Positions 1 through 9,943 are shown, numbered from the stretch's first letter. The stretch: DNA of 64,000 nt from Bacteroidales bacterium UBA3844 (GCA_002392915.1 DGHQ01000056.1:21621-85620); one strand, 5' to 3'. Numbers and translations: made by a program. Notes: generated by a model from the letters alone, not told the origin.

Positions 1-429
1 ACCCTTGAATTTAGCGAACTTGCTTTCAATCGGAGTGCTGCAACGCCAGAAGTAGAATCCTTTCATCGTCTGAGTCAACAACTCATCATAAACGTGCCCG
101 TCTTTCTGCACTTTGAACGGTTCTGATTCCTTTGTCCCGATTTTCAACTTATACTCTCCAGGAATAGAAAATTTTGTGAAATCAGCCCAGGTGACATTGT
201 CGCCCGAAGCTCTCCACGACTTTGCCTTTGGAAGTGAATCTTTATAAACTACCGTGCCGCTTTTGGCATCAACAATAGAATATTCAGAAACCAATGAATT
301 ACAGATCATTGCCTGCTTTACTGCCTGTGCAGGATAACCGATTTGGTTTGCTTGCAATGCAATATCAGCTGCGATTGTCGACATTGGCAATGCCAATGAA
401 GCAAGAAATATACCTTTTTTCAAACTCAT
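1..429 (-). CDS. GH9-type cellulase, N-terminal part only (runs off the window)
   Basis: A minus-strand reading frame starts with ATG at 429 and stays open to base 1, giving 143 codons. The first 20 or so residues form a signal peptide (MSLKKGIFLASLALPMSTIA). What follows matches the N-terminal Ig-like CelD_N domain of family 9 glycoside hydrolases: LQANQIGYP near residue 25, a PGEYKLKIG strand near 92, and the linker GFYFWRCSTP near 125 that leads into the (alpha/alpha)6 catalytic barrel. The barrel and its catalytic Asp/Glu lie outside the window, so activity cannot be judged. A secreted beta-glucan-degrading role is inferred from the family. No clean promoter was seen upstream. Confidence 0.75.
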   Translation of the reverse strand, partial: MSLKKGIFLASLALPMSTIAADIALQANQIGYPAQAVKQAMICNSLVSEYSIVDAKSGTVVYKDSLPKAKSWRASGDNVTWADFTKFSIPGEYKLKIGTKESEPFKVQKDGHVYDELLTQTMKGFYFWRCSTPIESKFAKFKG

Positions 430-747
430 AATATAATCCATAATAAAAACCCTACTATATGGTTCACTCATTCATCTGCATCAATATGGGGAACCATTTT
501 ACCAATTCATGCACTTACAAAATAAAATTATCTGCGACAACATTCAAAATAAAAACAAGAAAAAATTATTTATTTCAATCATTTTTATCAAATACGATAT
601 TATCCAACATATTTTTAGTCTGACAAATCCATCGTTGAATCAAAATGGCTTGGATTTTGCAACGAAAAAGAGGAATGTCAAGAACGAATCAATCATCGCC
701 GCATCTCTATTTTTAGTTTTTCATGTCCATTAGTCGATGATTTTCAC
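430..747. other. Intergenic region between divergent genes
   Basis: This A/T-rich gap separates the minus-strand GH9 gene from the plus-strand MscS gene. A 74-codon open frame at 509-733 exists but is low-complexity and has no promoter or recognisable family, so I do not call it. I see no repeat or strong hairpin here. Confidence 0.5.
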
Positions 748-755
748 TAATTTTG
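748..755 (+). promoter_or_regulatory. Bacteroidetes -7 promoter element for the MscS gene
   Basis: The octamer TAATTTTG matches the Bacteroidetes primary-sigma -7 consensus TAnnTTTG. Transcription would start near 762, which rules out the upstream TTG at 753 as the start codon and favours ATG at 786. Confidence 0.65.
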
Positions 756-785
756 CATAATATTTCAACACATATAATTCAATCA

Positions 786-3632
786 ATGATGAAAAATAGG
801 ATTTGGAGCGTCTTTGCTCTGTTAATTACCATATCAGCCCAAGCTTTTGCTGTGCTTAACGAGCAAAACTTAGACATGACAGTTAGCGTGCTGAAAGCGG
901 AACTGGAAAAGACATATATGGAAGAGACTCAGATGATGGAGAGATACGACAGTATCAACGTCAAACAGCACAAAGAAGCATTAAAAACAATCCAAGAGAG
1001 TGAAAAAATAGCCTTGATGCTTTACAGTCAAAAGCAAGATTACATTTTTGACATGGCATATGCGTGTCATGAGGCAACGACACAATACCATAATTTCAAA
1101 AAGAAAAGAATGCCTTTCGACATCAGCATCAAAAGGCTAGACAATGAGATCAAACGTTATACTCTCCTGATTGAGTCGTTGGAAAGTATTGCTCCAAGAA
1201 AAAGAAAATACAACATTGACAGTCTGAGAATTGCCAAAATGAAAGAGGACTCGATCAAAAAAGCTGTAGAGGAGGCAACCGCTGCCTACGAGGCTCAAAA
1301 ATATGGCAAGCCGCAAATCGACTCGACATCTAAGGGTGTGGGAATCAACATCTTTGGCAAACAACTTGGCGGTGACACTGCGTCGACTTCAGCGGAAGAA
1401 ATAAAAAAAGCGATGGAGGCCAAGCAAGACAGTTTTATGTTGGAAAAAGCAAGAGAGATAACCAAAGAGGTGACAGATTCTGCTAACAACATAAACAATA
1501 CAAACGACACTTTTAAACTTCCGACGATGCCGAAATCTGTCAACAGATTGTTCATGACACAGTTGAAAGATTTCAGGCTGTCGAATGAGAGCCAGATAGA
1601 ACGAGATTCATGTGTGGCATTATCCAAAAAGATCCTTGCCAACCTTATCTCTGTAAGAGACCATATTATCAAAGACAAGAAATTATATGAGCATGTCGAA
1701 TCTCGCCTAAAAACAGTCAACGACTATGCGCTTGGAAGATATGAAGCCATACAACAAAGCATTTTCACAAATGGCGGAAACAACTATCTCTCCGTACTAC
1801 GTAATTTTTCAATGCACTACAACAACGCATACCATGATATAAAAGACAAATACACAAGCAACGACTCCGAAGATTCAGATTGGAGAGGAACAACAATCAT
1901 AGGCCTGGTGCTAACAGTTTTTGGAATAGTTTTATTAGCTGCAGGTATCGCCATCTTCTTTTTGAAACAATACAGCAAACGTAAGAAGATCAAAACTGAA
2001 TTTATTCCATATTACGCGATTTCACTGACCTGTTTGCTCTTCACTGTTCTATGCACATTGCCACAGATATTCGCAAGTCAGAATTTTCTGGCGATGGCAT
2101 GTTCACGATTGATCGAGTATATGCTTCTTATCGCAGCCATCACTCTTTCATTGGTTTATCGCACAAAAGAGAATCAAATAAAGAGTGCATTTTCCTGCTA
2201 CTTCCCGATTTTGATGATGGGTCTTGTGATCATCATATTCCGCATCTTGTTTGTGCCAAATAATCTCGTCGTGATTCTGTTTCCTCCGATGCTTATATTA
2301 TTCACAATCTGGGGATTCCGTTCAGTGCAAAAACATCATGCGAACATTCCGAAATACGATGAGATATACGCATGGATATCGCTTACCATCATGACGGTGG
2401 CCTGCGTCATGGCATGGCTCGGCTATGCACTTTTGGCTGTGGAAGTATTCATCTGGTGGCTCGTGCAGCTCACATGCGTACAGGCTCTGACATTCGCGTC
2501 GGAATATATGAAAGCATTCGAGAAAGACAAGGTAGCCAAACATATCCTCAAGAAAAATGGAATTGATGAGTCGTCAATGTCGAAAGAGACATACAATGAC
2601 ATCCTCAATAAAAAGATCATCGAGCTACAGAACAACCAAGGCGACAACATCACCTTCACTTGGTTTCTCGACCTTGCGACTATGTGTCTGATCCCTGTGG
2701 CTGCAGTGTTATCTTTCCTACTCTGTATCTATATCGCCACAGATATTTTCGACCTCACAGCAATGTGTAAAGACATCTTCTTCACCAACTTCCTCGACAT
2801 CGAAGATTTGTGTCAGCTGTCATTGTTCAAACTTGTTGTGGTGCTGGAATTCTATTTTATCTTCCGTTTCATCTCTTACCTTTTCCGTTCCGTCTACAAA
2901 CACTGGAAACTGAAAAACAAGCAGTTGCATGAGATTGAAAGATCCAACATCACTCTCGTGACAAATTTGATCTCGATTGTAGTGTGGAGTATCTATTTCA
3001 TTTTCATTCTGTTTTTACTACAGGTGCCAAAAAGCGGAATTTCAATCGTGACTGCGGGTCTTGCCACCGGTCTGGGATTCGCAATGCGTGATATGATCAA
3101 CAATTTCTTCTACGGAATAACACTGATGACAGGACGTGTGAGAGTCGGCGATTTCATCGAGTGCGACGGAGTGAGAGGAAAAGTGGAATCCATCACCTAC
3201 CAAAGCACTCAACTCATCACTTTAGACGGCTGCGTCGTGGCATTCCTAAACTCAACTCTTTTCACAAAGACATTCAAAAATCTGACCCGCAACCACGGAT
3301 ATGAGCTCGTAAAATTGCCTGTCGGTGTGGCATACGGGACTGATGTGGAAAAAGTCAGAAAAATATTAGAGGAGAAATTAGGTCAATTAAGAGCTGAAAA
3401 GACGGGAGTAAAGCCTAACATAGATCCAAGCAAACAGATAAGCGTATACTTCAACGATTTCGGAGACAGTTCCGTCAACCTATACGCTGTGATGTGGATT
3501 CTGGTAGAAAATAAATTTGTGATTGTGTCGAAAGCGAAGGAACTAATCTACAACGCGTTGAACGAGAACAATATCGAGATTCCATTCCCTCAGCGCGACC
3601 TTCATATTATAACAACTCCTTCAAAGCAATAA
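786..3632 (+). CDS. Large MscS-family mechanosensitive channel
   Basis: This 948-residue inner-membrane protein should open under membrane tension and release solutes. It has a signal peptide (residues 1-22), a long charged, coiled-coil periplasmic domain to about 365, a block of hydrophobic segments (about 368-560 and 635-740), and a C-terminal MscS core. The pore helix carries the Gly/Ala-rich pattern TAGLATGLGFAMRD near residue 757-770, followed by the beta domain (GDFIECDGVRGKVESI) and the alpha/beta end. The size and periplasmic part resemble MscK/YbdG-like large channels rather than small MscS. I chose ATG 786 over TTG 753 because of the promoter at 748-755 and the signal peptide. The stop directly abuts the next gene, so the two are probably co-translated. 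Confidence 0.85.
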   Translation: MMKNRIWSVFALLITISAQAFAVLNEQNLDMTVSVLKAELEKTYMEETQMMERYDSINVKQHKEALKTIQESEKIALMLYSQKQDYIFDMAYACHEATTQYHNFKKKRMPFDISIKRLDNEIKRYTLLIESLESIAPRKRKYNIDSLRIAKMKEDSIKKAVEEATAAYEAQKYGKPQIDSTSKGVGINIFGKQLGGDTASTSAEEIKKAMEAKQDSFMLEKAREITKEVTDSANNINNTNDTFKLPTMPKSVNRLFMTQLKDFRLSNESQIERDSCVALSKKILANLISVRDHIIKDKKLYEHVESRLKTVNDYALGRYEAIQQSIFTNGGNNYLSVLRNFSMHYNNAYHDIKDKYTSNDSEDSDWRGTTIIGLVLTVFGIVLLAAGIAIFFLKQYSKRKKIKTEFIPYYAISLTCLLFTVLCTLPQIFASQNFLAMACSRLIEYMLLIAAITLSLVYRTKENQIKSAFSCYFPILMMGLVIIIFRILFVPNNLVVILFPPMLILFTIWGFRSVQKHHANIPKYDEIYAWISLTIMTVACVMAWLGYALLAVEVFIWWLVQLTCVQALTFASEYMKAFEKDKVAKHILKKNGIDESSMSKETYNDILNKKIIELQNNQGDNITFTWFLDLATMCLIPVAAVLSFLLCIYIATDIFDLTAMCKDIFFTNFLDIEDLCQLSLFKLVVVLEFYFIFRFISYLFRSVYKHWKLKNKQLHEIERSNITLVTNLISIVVWSIYFIFILFLLQVPKSGISIVTAGLATGLGFAMRDMINNFFYGITLMTGRVRVGDFIECDGVRGKVESITYQSTQLITLDGCVVAFLNSTLFTKTFKNLTRNHGYELVKLPVGVAYGTDVEKVRKILEEKLGQLRAEKTGVKPNIDPSKQISVYFNDFGDSSVNLYAVMWILVENKFVIVSKAKELIYNALNENNIEIPFPQRDLHIITTPSKQ

Positions 3633-4871
3633 ATGAAGTTGAGACTCCTGCTTTCCACGATTTTGATCCTAGCTGTTCCGTTTTTCGGGATGGCACAGAT
3701 GGATTCTGTGGAGACGGCAGCAGACTCTAAATCCAACCCCGACTCTCTCTCCCACACTTTCAAAACTGAAGTAGAAAGAGACACAGAAATATATTATAAA
3801 GAAGGTCAAAATCCAGAATCTGAATATATTTACGTCACCGAATATGAAGAGGAGAAAAAATGGATAGACAGAGTGATAAGCCGATTTCTTAGGACATCGG
3901 TCGACTCCAACTACATCACCACCAACGACTATGGATTGCAGGTGAAACTCAGTTTCAACACGTTCAACAGCCAGACCAAATTCAAATGGGAAGCCACGGA
4001 AGACACACTGCCAAACTATTGCAGAATCACGTCAGACCAGATATCAAAGATCGGACTTTGGATCGGCTACCGTAATTTCGGCTTAGGCTACAGCTTTGAA
4101 CTCGGATCTTTTTCCAAAAATAAAATCCAATACAATTCAGAATTCAGCTTCGACTACTATGGCGACGCGTGGGGTATCGGCTTATGTCTCAACTACACAG
4201 GCAACAACAATCTTTCTTTCAACAACATACACTCCGACATTCCCGACAATTTCCTTGCCATTCTTCGTATGCAGCTCAACACCTATTATGCCCCACTTTA
4301 TCGGAAATTTTCCTACAACGCGGCATTCTCCCACAGTATGAGACAAGAGAAGAGTGCGGGCAGTCCGCTATTCGGTCTGTCGATGAATACATTTTTCCTA
4401 TATTCAGACCATTACATAGACCCCGAGGAATTCTCATATATATTAAACAAAGATGTGTGGCAAATTCCATCAGAGATTCACTATTTCGGAGTCAATCTGA
4501 ATGCCGGGTATGCTCACAACTTCGTGACAAAGAAAAAAACACTTCTGCATGTTTCTCTTCTTCCATACATCACATTATTTAAAAAGACAAGCGTCGAATC
4601 GCTATATAATGATGGCAATAAAGAGCCCGTCTTCCAATACGGTGCGACAGGGAAAGCCAGTTGGATATGGCAATGTGAGCACCACCTAATCAGCATGTTC
4701 GGATCTATAAACTTCAGCAGTCTCCTTAAATCTCCTATCAAAGTGAACGACATAGTCTACCGCATAGGCACATGCTATGGATTCAGAGCATACAAGCATC
4801 ATAAGCCACATAAGAGAAAAAAGATTAAAAGAAAAAGTGACCGTCTTCACTCAGTTTCACAACCTGATTAG
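3633..4871 (+). CDS. DUF4421 family outer-membrane-type protein
   Basis: The ATG follows the stop of the MscS gene with no spacing, so translational coupling is likely. The 412-residue product has a signal peptide ending MAQ at about 21, an acidic linker, then a beta-strand-rich domain of about 320 residues with alternating aromatic patterns (GLWIGYRNFGLGYSFEL, SFDYYGDAWGIGLCLNY), typical of the Bacteroidetes DUF4421 family. It ends with a strongly basic tail (HKPHKRKKIKRKSDR). A beta-barrel in the outer membrane is the natural reading, but function is unknown. The pairing with a tension-gated channel suggests a cell-envelope role; that is inference. Confidence 0.75.
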   Translation: MKLRLLLSTILILAVPFFGMAQMDSVETAADSKSNPDSLSHTFKTEVERDTEIYYKEGQNPESEYIYVTEYEEEKKWIDRVISRFLRTSVDSNYITTNDYGLQVKLSFNTFNSQTKFKWEATEDTLPNYCRITSDQISKIGLWIGYRNFGLGYSFELGSFSKNKIQYNSEFSFDYYGDAWGIGLCLNYTGNNNLSFNNIHSDIPDNFLAILRMQLNTYYAPLYRKFSYNAAFSHSMRQEKSAGSPLFGLSMNTFFLYSDHYIDPEEFSYILNKDVWQIPSEIHYFGVNLNAGYAHNFVTKKKTLLHVSLLPYITLFKKTSVESLYNDGNKEPVFQYGATGKASWIWQCEHHLISMFGSINFSSLLKSPIKVNDIVYRIGTCYGFRAYKHHKPHKRKKIKRKSDRLHSVSQPD

Positions 4872-4880
4872 AAAAGCAAA

Positions 4881-4911
4881 AATGAGGATTGTTAAAGGCA
4901 TTCCACCCTTA
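4881..4911 (+). repeat. Partial copy of dispersed palindromic repeat family A
   Basis: The segment begins aatgaggattgttaaagg and ends ccaccctta, matching the terminal sequence (GAGGATTGTTAAGGG) of the repeat family described at 14666-14726 and elsewhere. It lies just after the DUF4421 stop codon. Confidence 0.5.
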
Positions 4912-4994
4912 ATATATCTCACAAATCAGTCATAAACCACGAAAGAGCCAACGTTTTTTATTTTCATCTTTTATAGGAATAACAACAATTTTAA

Positions 4995-5002
4995 TATATT
5001 TG
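4995..5002 (+). promoter_or_regulatory. -7 promoter element for the efflux operon
   Basis: TATATTTG matches TAnnTTTG exactly. It overlaps the TTG at 5000 that could otherwise be read as a start, so translation should begin at ATG 5024, about 15 bases after the expected transcription start. Confidence 0.7.
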
Positions 5003-5023
5003 CACCATTATAATGACAATTAT

Positions 5024-6364
5024 ATGAGAAAGGAAATAACTACAATGGCAATTGCCTCCCTATTCTGTTGTACGGGTTTTGCACAGACTGAGGGCGAGAT
5101 AGCATCACAAAACGAACGATACAACCTTACTCTCGAGCAGTGTATTGAGTATGCTTTCGGCAATAGTCTTGAACGTCAAAACCTAAAGCTATCGGAAAAG
5201 GTTAGCGAATATTCCTACGAACAAGCGAAGAACAACCGCAAGCCACAGGTCAGCGGTTCCATATCTGAAACACTTTCCCACACAGGACGTGAAAGTGACG
5301 TCAACCTTGGAGGAAACGTAGGCATCAACGCAGGAGTGACCCTTTATCAAGGAGGCGCGATAAAAAACAATATAGAGAAGTCTCGTATTGAGGCGGAAGA
5401 CGCAGTGGTACGCACCGACCAATACGACCACAACCTCATAATCAAAATCCTTCAGTATTTTCTAAACGCTCTTTCTTCTGAAGAGCTGCTACGATTCCAG
5501 AAAGTGATACTTGAAACAACAGAGGAACAGCTTCGTCAAGGAGAAGAGAAATATAAGGTCGGAACAATTTTGGAGAGTGACTATCTTATCCTAAAGGCTC
5601 AATACGCTAACGACGAATGTAACCTTCTAAGCAGCCAAATCAACCGAGACAACGCATTGCTTAATCTGAAACTTGCTCTTTCAATGAATCCGAACGCTGA
5701 GCTCACCCTCGTCTATCCAGACACAACCGATATGGATGCAATGGCTGAATTGCCAAGCGTGGAGACCGCGATCCAGCGTACACTCGACACCCATCCTGAT
5801 ATGGTATTAGCGAAATCTAATATCGAGGTGGCGAGAATCAACGAAGAAATCACCCGCGCAGGAAGACGCCCGACAATCTCAGCAAGTGCAGGATTGAGTT
5901 CAGGACATAGAAACTTCAACGACATCGGCAACCAGTTTATTGACAGATTCAGCCAAAACATAGGCGTATCAATGTCCATTCCAATCTATGACAGAGGAAA
6001 AACAAAGACATCCTTAAAAATGAACGAGGCTCAGACAAAGATGGCTGAGGTTGATTTGCAGGAGGCAGAATTAAAGCTCCGCCAAACAGTAGCTGTCGAA
6101 TGTGCTAACGTGGATCTTGCATACCGTCAATATAAGACCAACGAGAAACGAGCTAAAGCATACAAATCTGTTTACGAGGTCTACAATATGAAGTTCAAAT
6201 ACGGAACCGTCACAAGCGTGGATCTATTGCAACAGCAAAACAACTATATCAACTATCTTACAGACTACGTAAGATCTAAGTATTCATTCATCCTCGAACG
6301 TAAAATATTGGATGTCTATATGGATTATCCGATCAAGTATGAGGCAGTACGTATCAACAAGTAA
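5024..6364 (+). CDS. TolC-family outer-membrane efflux protein
   Basis: This 446-residue protein is the outer-membrane exit duct of the tripartite pump encoded by the next three genes. It has a signal peptide ending near residue 20 and the duplicated coiled-coil architecture of OEP/TolC proteins: LTLEQCIEYAFGNSLERQNLKLSE near the N-terminus, and a second repeat beginning ETAIQRTLDTHPDMVLAKSN. The C-terminal repeat contains KFKYGTVTSVDLLQQQNNY, a typical TolC helix. Length is normal. Twenty bases separate it from the adaptor gene. The start at 5024 is set by the promoter at 4995-5002. Confidence 0.9.
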   Translation: MRKEITTMAIASLFCCTGFAQTEGEIASQNERYNLTLEQCIEYAFGNSLERQNLKLSEKVSEYSYEQAKNNRKPQVSGSISETLSHTGRESDVNLGGNVGINAGVTLYQGGAIKNNIEKSRIEAEDAVVRTDQYDHNLIIKILQYFLNALSSEELLRFQKVILETTEEQLRQGEEKYKVGTILESDYLILKAQYANDECNLLSSQINRDNALLNLKLALSMNPNAELTLVYPDTTDMDAMAELPSVETAIQRTLDTHPDMVLAKSNIEVARINEEITRAGRRPTISASAGLSSGHRNFNDIGNQFIDRFSQNIGVSMSIPIYDRGKTKTSLKMNEAQTKMAEVDLQEAELKLRQTVAVECANVDLAYRQYKTNEKRAKAYKSVYEVYNMKFKYGTVTSVDLLQQQNNYINYLTDYVRSKYSFILERKILDVYMDYPIKYEAVRINK

Positions 6365-6384
6365 AAAAAATAAAACATAATACA

Positions 6385-7641
6385 ATGGCAAAAAAAATAG
6401 GCATAGGCATTGCGATAGCGGTAGTCGTAGGATTATTGCTATACTTCTTTTGGCCGTCAAAGAAAGAGGTCACTTTCAAGACGCATGTGATTGAGGAAGG
6501 AACGATTTCCAAATCTATATCAGCCACTGGATATCTGCAACCTGCAGACAAAGTGGAGGTAGGAACCCAGGTGTCAGGTAAAGTTGAAAAACTTTATGTG
6601 ACTTACAATTCTAAAGTGAAAAAAGGTCAGGTGTTGGCAGAATTGGACAAGTCGACGTTGCTTGAACGTTTGTCTCAGGCAAAATCGTCAAAATCCAGTG
6701 CGGAGAGCACACTTAATCTTGCCACACAAAACTACAACCGTACAAAAGCATTGTTTGAGGCAGGAGCCGCAACACAGCAGGCGTTTGACGAGGCAACCAA
6801 CACATATATCCAGGCTCAAAACACACTTAACAATGCCAACACTAACGTACGTGAGGCCCAAGTAAACCTTGGTTATGCTGTCATCACATCCCCAATCGAC
6901 GGTGTTATTCTTACAAAACAGGTAGAGCAGGGACAGACAGTAGCGTCTTCTTTCTCTACTCCTACATTGTTTGTGATTGCCAAAGACCTAAAAAGCATGA
7001 CTGTAGAGGCAAACATCGACGAGGCTGACATAGGCCAGGTAAAGGTCGGACAGAAAGTTGAGTTCACAGTAGACTCTTACATGGGTGAGACTTTCTATGG
7101 AGAAGTCCAGGAGATCCGCTTAGATCCAAATGTCACTAGCAACGTCGTCACATATACTGTGATTGTAAAGGCTGAAAATCCAGAGGAAAAACTATATCCA
7201 GGCATGACAGCAAGCGTCACTATCTTCACAAACACGCAGAGTGGCAAACTTGTCCCTGCAGCTGCAATGGCTTTCAATCCTACAGAAGAGTTGTTTGAAG
7301 CTCTTGGCAAACCAGAAAAACCATCAAAAGATGGACATAGAGACGGAAAGAAACCAGAAGGATTTGACGGAGACAAGAGAGAGCGTCCAAGCCGTGAGAA
7401 AATGGAAGAAATGAGACAGAACGGACAGAAAGTCTGGATCAAAAACGGAAATTCCATCAGACCACGTTTCATTGAGACTGGATTGAACGACGGTGTGAAC
7501 GCAATCGTCAAAGAAGGACTTGCTGTTGGCGACACTGTAGTGTTGTCGGCTCAGGTAGGCGAAAAAGTCAAGAAGGCTAAAGGAGGAATGTCTAACAATC
7601 CATTGACCCCTACTCCTCCACGCGGTAAACGAATGAGATAA
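6385..7641 (+). CDS. MacA-like periplasmic adaptor (HlyD/RND-MFP family)
   Basis: The 418-residue product links the TolC-like channel to the MacB-type transporter. One N-terminal membrane helix (residues 5-22) is followed by a lipoyl half-motif (SATGYLQPADKVEVGTQVSG), an alpha-hairpin of about 70 residues, the second lipoyl half (GYAVITSPIDGVILTKQVE) and beta-barrel domains. Near residues 309-350 there is a highly charged insert (EKPSKDGHRDGKKPEGFDGD and following) before the membrane-proximal domain. Only 3 bases separate it from the ATPase gene, so this is an operon. Confidence 0.88.
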   Translation: MAKKIGIGIAIAVVVGLLLYFFWPSKKEVTFKTHVIEEGTISKSISATGYLQPADKVEVGTQVSGKVEKLYVTYNSKVKKGQVLAELDKSTLLERLSQAKSSKSSAESTLNLATQNYNRTKALFEAGAATQQAFDEATNTYIQAQNTLNNANTNVREAQVNLGYAVITSPIDGVILTKQVEQGQTVASSFSTPTLFVIAKDLKSMTVEANIDEADIGQVKVGQKVEFTVDSYMGETFYGEVQEIRLDPNVTSNVVTYTVIVKAENPEEKLYPGMTASVTIFTNTQSGKLVPAAAMAFNPTEELFEALGKPEKPSKDGHRDGKKPEGFDGDKRERPSREKMEEMRQNGQKVWIKNGNSIRPRFIETGLNDGVNAIVKEGLAVGDTVVLSAQVGEKVKKAKGGMSNNPLTPTPPRGKRMR

Positions 7642-7644
7642 AAT

Positions 7645-8388
7645 ATGGCAAATTCCATAATCAGAATCAACGATCTCAAACGTAATTTCATCGTCGGAAG
7701 TGAGACGGTGCGAGCTTTGCGTGGAGTGTCGTTTGAAATACAGGCAGGTGAATTTGTGGCAATCATGGGAACCAGCGGTAGCGGCAAGAGTACGATGCTG
7801 AACATCCTTGGTTGTCTGGACAAACCTACGTCGGGAGAATACTACATCGACGAAATCGAAGTTTCGAAATTCTCCAACGACAAATTGTCGGAAATTCGCA
7901 ACAAGAAGATCGGATTCGTTTTCCAAAGCTACAATCTTCTTCCACGCACTGCGGCAATTGAGCAGGTGGAACTGCCATTGCTTTATAACCCAAGCGTAGG
8001 CGCGAAGGAACGAAGAGAAAGGGCAGAAGAAGCCCTTCGCCTAGTAGGATTAGAAGAAAGAATGTACCATCTTCCAAGCCAGATGTCGGGAGGTCAGCAA
8101 CAACGTGTGGCGATCGCGCGAGCCATTGTCAACGACCCAGTCATTATTCTAGCCGACGAAGCGACAGGTAATCTAGACACACGTACATCCTATGAAATCA
8201 TGAGTCTATTCCAGCGTCTCAACGAATCAGGAAAGACAATCGCATTCGTGACACACGAGCCAGACATCGCTGCTTTCACATCAAGAGTGGTGATGCTCCG
8301 CGACGGAAGAGTGACCAAGGATGAACCCGTGAAAACAGCAAGTGCTCAGGCAGCTCTAGACGCGCTTCCTGCAAGTGACGACTATTAA
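7645..8388 (+). CDS. ABC transporter ATPase, MacB/LolD type
   Basis: At 247 residues this is a free-standing nucleotide-binding subunit. Walker A GTSGSGKST lies near residue 43, the Q-loop FQSYNLLPRT near 94, the signature MSGGQQQR near 149, and Walker B VIILADEAT near 170, followed by an H-loop (THEPD). In E. coli MacB the ATPase and permease are fused; here they are separate genes, which is usual in Bacteroidetes. It should power the permease encoded 11 bases downstream. The substrate (drug, peptide or lipoprotein) cannot be read from sequence. Confidence 0.92.
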   Translation: MANSIIRINDLKRNFIVGSETVRALRGVSFEIQAGEFVAIMGTSGSGKSTMLNILGCLDKPTSGEYYIDEIEVSKFSNDKLSEIRNKKIGFVFQSYNLLPRTAAIEQVELPLLYNPSVGAKERRERAEEALRLVGLEERMYHLPSQMSGGQQQRVAIARAIVNDPVIILADEATGNLDTRTSYEIMSLFQRLNESGKTIAFVTHEPDIAAFTSRVVMLRDGRVTKDEPVKTASAQAALDALPASDDY

Positions 8389-8399
8389 AAAATTATGGT

Positions 8400-9620
8400 A
8401 TGAATTTCTCGAATCTAATAAAAATAGCATACACGGCTTTGCTCCGCAACACAACAAGAGCGTTGCTGACAATGCTCGGTATCATCATCGGTATCGCATC
8501 TGTGATCGCCATGGTCAACATGGGTCAGAGTTCACAAGCACAAATTGAGGAGAATATCTCTTCGATGGGAACGAACCTTATCATGGTGATGCGCGCGCAT
8601 CAGCGTGGAGGCGGTGTGAACCTAGGAAACGCCAACTCCCAGTCGCTTAAGCTTGCAGACGTGGAAGCGATTAAGGCACAGGCTAAATATGTGGACGCTG
8701 TATCGCCATCAGTCAACGCTTCCGGACAGCTCGTGAATGGATCAAAGAACTGGCCAGGATCGATGCAGGGAGGCAGCGTGGAGTATCTTGCCATCAAAAA
8801 GTATGAAATCGCATACGGCACGAATTTCACGGAGCAGGACATCGCATCATACGCGAAAGTCTGCCTGATTGGAAAAACCATCGTCGACAACCTATTTGAA
8901 GAGGGAGAGAATCCAATCGGAAAAGAGATCAGATTCGGCAAAATTCCGATGAAGGTCATCGGTGTGCTTGAGGAAAAAGGACAGAACAGTATGGGACAGG
9001 ATCAGGATGATATCCTTATCGCCCCATATTCGACGGTGCAGAAACGAATTCTTGCACAAAACCACCTCAATATGATCTACGCATCAGCGAAAAATGAGGA
9101 TGTCTGCCAACTTGCGACAGAGGAGATAGAAAAGATTCTCCGCACAAGCCACAATCTTTCCCCAGACGCAACGAATGACTTTGAGGTACGCACACAGGCA
9201 GAGATGTTGGAAATGATGTCGAGTGTGGTCGGCACAATCACGTCGCTACTGACAGCCACAGCCATCATCTCACTTATCGTGGGAGGTATCGGAATAATGA
9301 ATATCATGTATGTCACTGTGACAGAGCGCACAAAAGAGATCGGACTTAGAATGGCTATCGGAGCCAAGGCAAAAGACGTGCTGTGGCAGTTCCTTATCGA
9401 GAGCGGAATGTTGAGCGTCGTTGGAGGAATAATCGGTATTATTGTAGGAATAATTGCCTCCTACGTCATAGCCCAAGTGATGATGTCTCCGTTTGTAGTG
9501 AGTGTAGGGGCAGTGTTTATGGCATTCTTCGTAAGTGCGTTTATCGGAATCTTCTTCGGTTGGCTGCCAGCCAAGAAAGCTGCCAAACTTGATCCTATCA
9601 CAGCTTTGAGATACGAATAG
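8400..9620 (+). CDS. ABC transporter permease, MacB_PCD/FtsX type
   Basis: This 406-residue membrane protein has the four-helix MacB layout: one N-terminal helix (ALLTMLGIIIGIASVIAMV, about residues 20-38), a periplasmic domain of about 230 residues, and three C-terminal helices with the family signature VGGIGIMNIMYVTVTERTKE and GLRMAIGAK between the first two. Together with the preceding three genes it forms a complete tripartite pump operon from 5024 to 9620. A hairpin terminator follows at 9688-9720. Confidence 0.92.
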   Translation: MNFSNLIKIAYTALLRNTTRALLTMLGIIIGIASVIAMVNMGQSSQAQIEENISSMGTNLIMVMRAHQRGGGVNLGNANSQSLKLADVEAIKAQAKYVDAVSPSVNASGQLVNGSKNWPGSMQGGSVEYLAIKKYEIAYGTNFTEQDIASYAKVCLIGKTIVDNLFEEGENPIGKEIRFGKIPMKVIGVLEEKGQNSMGQDQDDILIAPYSTVQKRILAQNHLNMIYASAKNEDVCQLATEEIEKILRTSHNLSPDATNDFEVRTQAEMLEMMSSVVGTITSLLTATAIISLIVGGIGIMNIMYVTVTERTKEIGLRMAIGAKAKDVLWQFLIESGMLSVVGGIIGIIVGIIASYVIAQVMMSPFVVSVGAVFMAFFVSAFIGIFFGWLPAKKAAKLDPITALRYE

Positions 9621-9687
9621 ATCAATGCGAAATGAGGAATGCGAAATACAAAAGATTAATCAGAATGATAAATTCATTCTCACTATA

Positions 9688-9720
9688 AAATTAGGGGGAC
9701 ATCTGATAGTCCCCTAATTT
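9688..9720. terminator. Hairpin terminator after the efflux operon
   Basis: AAATTAGGGG (9688-9697) pairs with CCCCTAATTT (9711-9720), with a short loop. The arms carry A and T runs on the two sides, so it could work in both directions. Confidence 0.6.
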
Positions 9721-9829
9721 GTTGGCAACGGCAGTCTATCATCTGCGACGATCGCCAACCATAGTCTAACAAATTAAATAACCGTTCCACGGTTCGCAAA
9801 ACCCAAACAAGGGACGGTTGGCTTAGATA

Positions 9830-9870
9830 GCCAATGGTTGATTTTCACGCAGTGAAAAACTACCGTTGGC
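9830..9870. repeat. Long intergenic hairpin
   Basis: Bases 9830-9848 and 9852-9870 are inverted repeats of 19 bases with a three-base loop (GCA). Two mismatches and one possible G-U pair interrupt the stem. It lies in the otherwise gene-free stretch 9621-9935, which also holds another GGTTGGC/GCCAACC pair. Function is unknown; a transcript end or a dispersed palindrome are both possible. Confidence 0.5.
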
Positions 9871-9935
9871 GACCAACCCTAAATTTTGGTAATTATTACC
9901 TAAATTCAGATATGAAGCAAAGGCAAAAAAGCAAA

Positions 9936-9943
9936 TACTTTTG
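9936..9943 (+). promoter_or_regulatory. -7 promoter element for the alpha/beta hydrolase gene
   Basis: TACTTTTG matches TAnnTTTG and lies 27 bases before the ATG at 9970, a normal leader length. Confidence 0.6.

Noticed and set aside
509..733. Open frame of 74 codons between the GH9 and MscS genes
   Set aside because: Low-complexity Lys/Asn/Ile-rich product, no promoter and no family resemblance; expected by chance in A/T-rich DNA.
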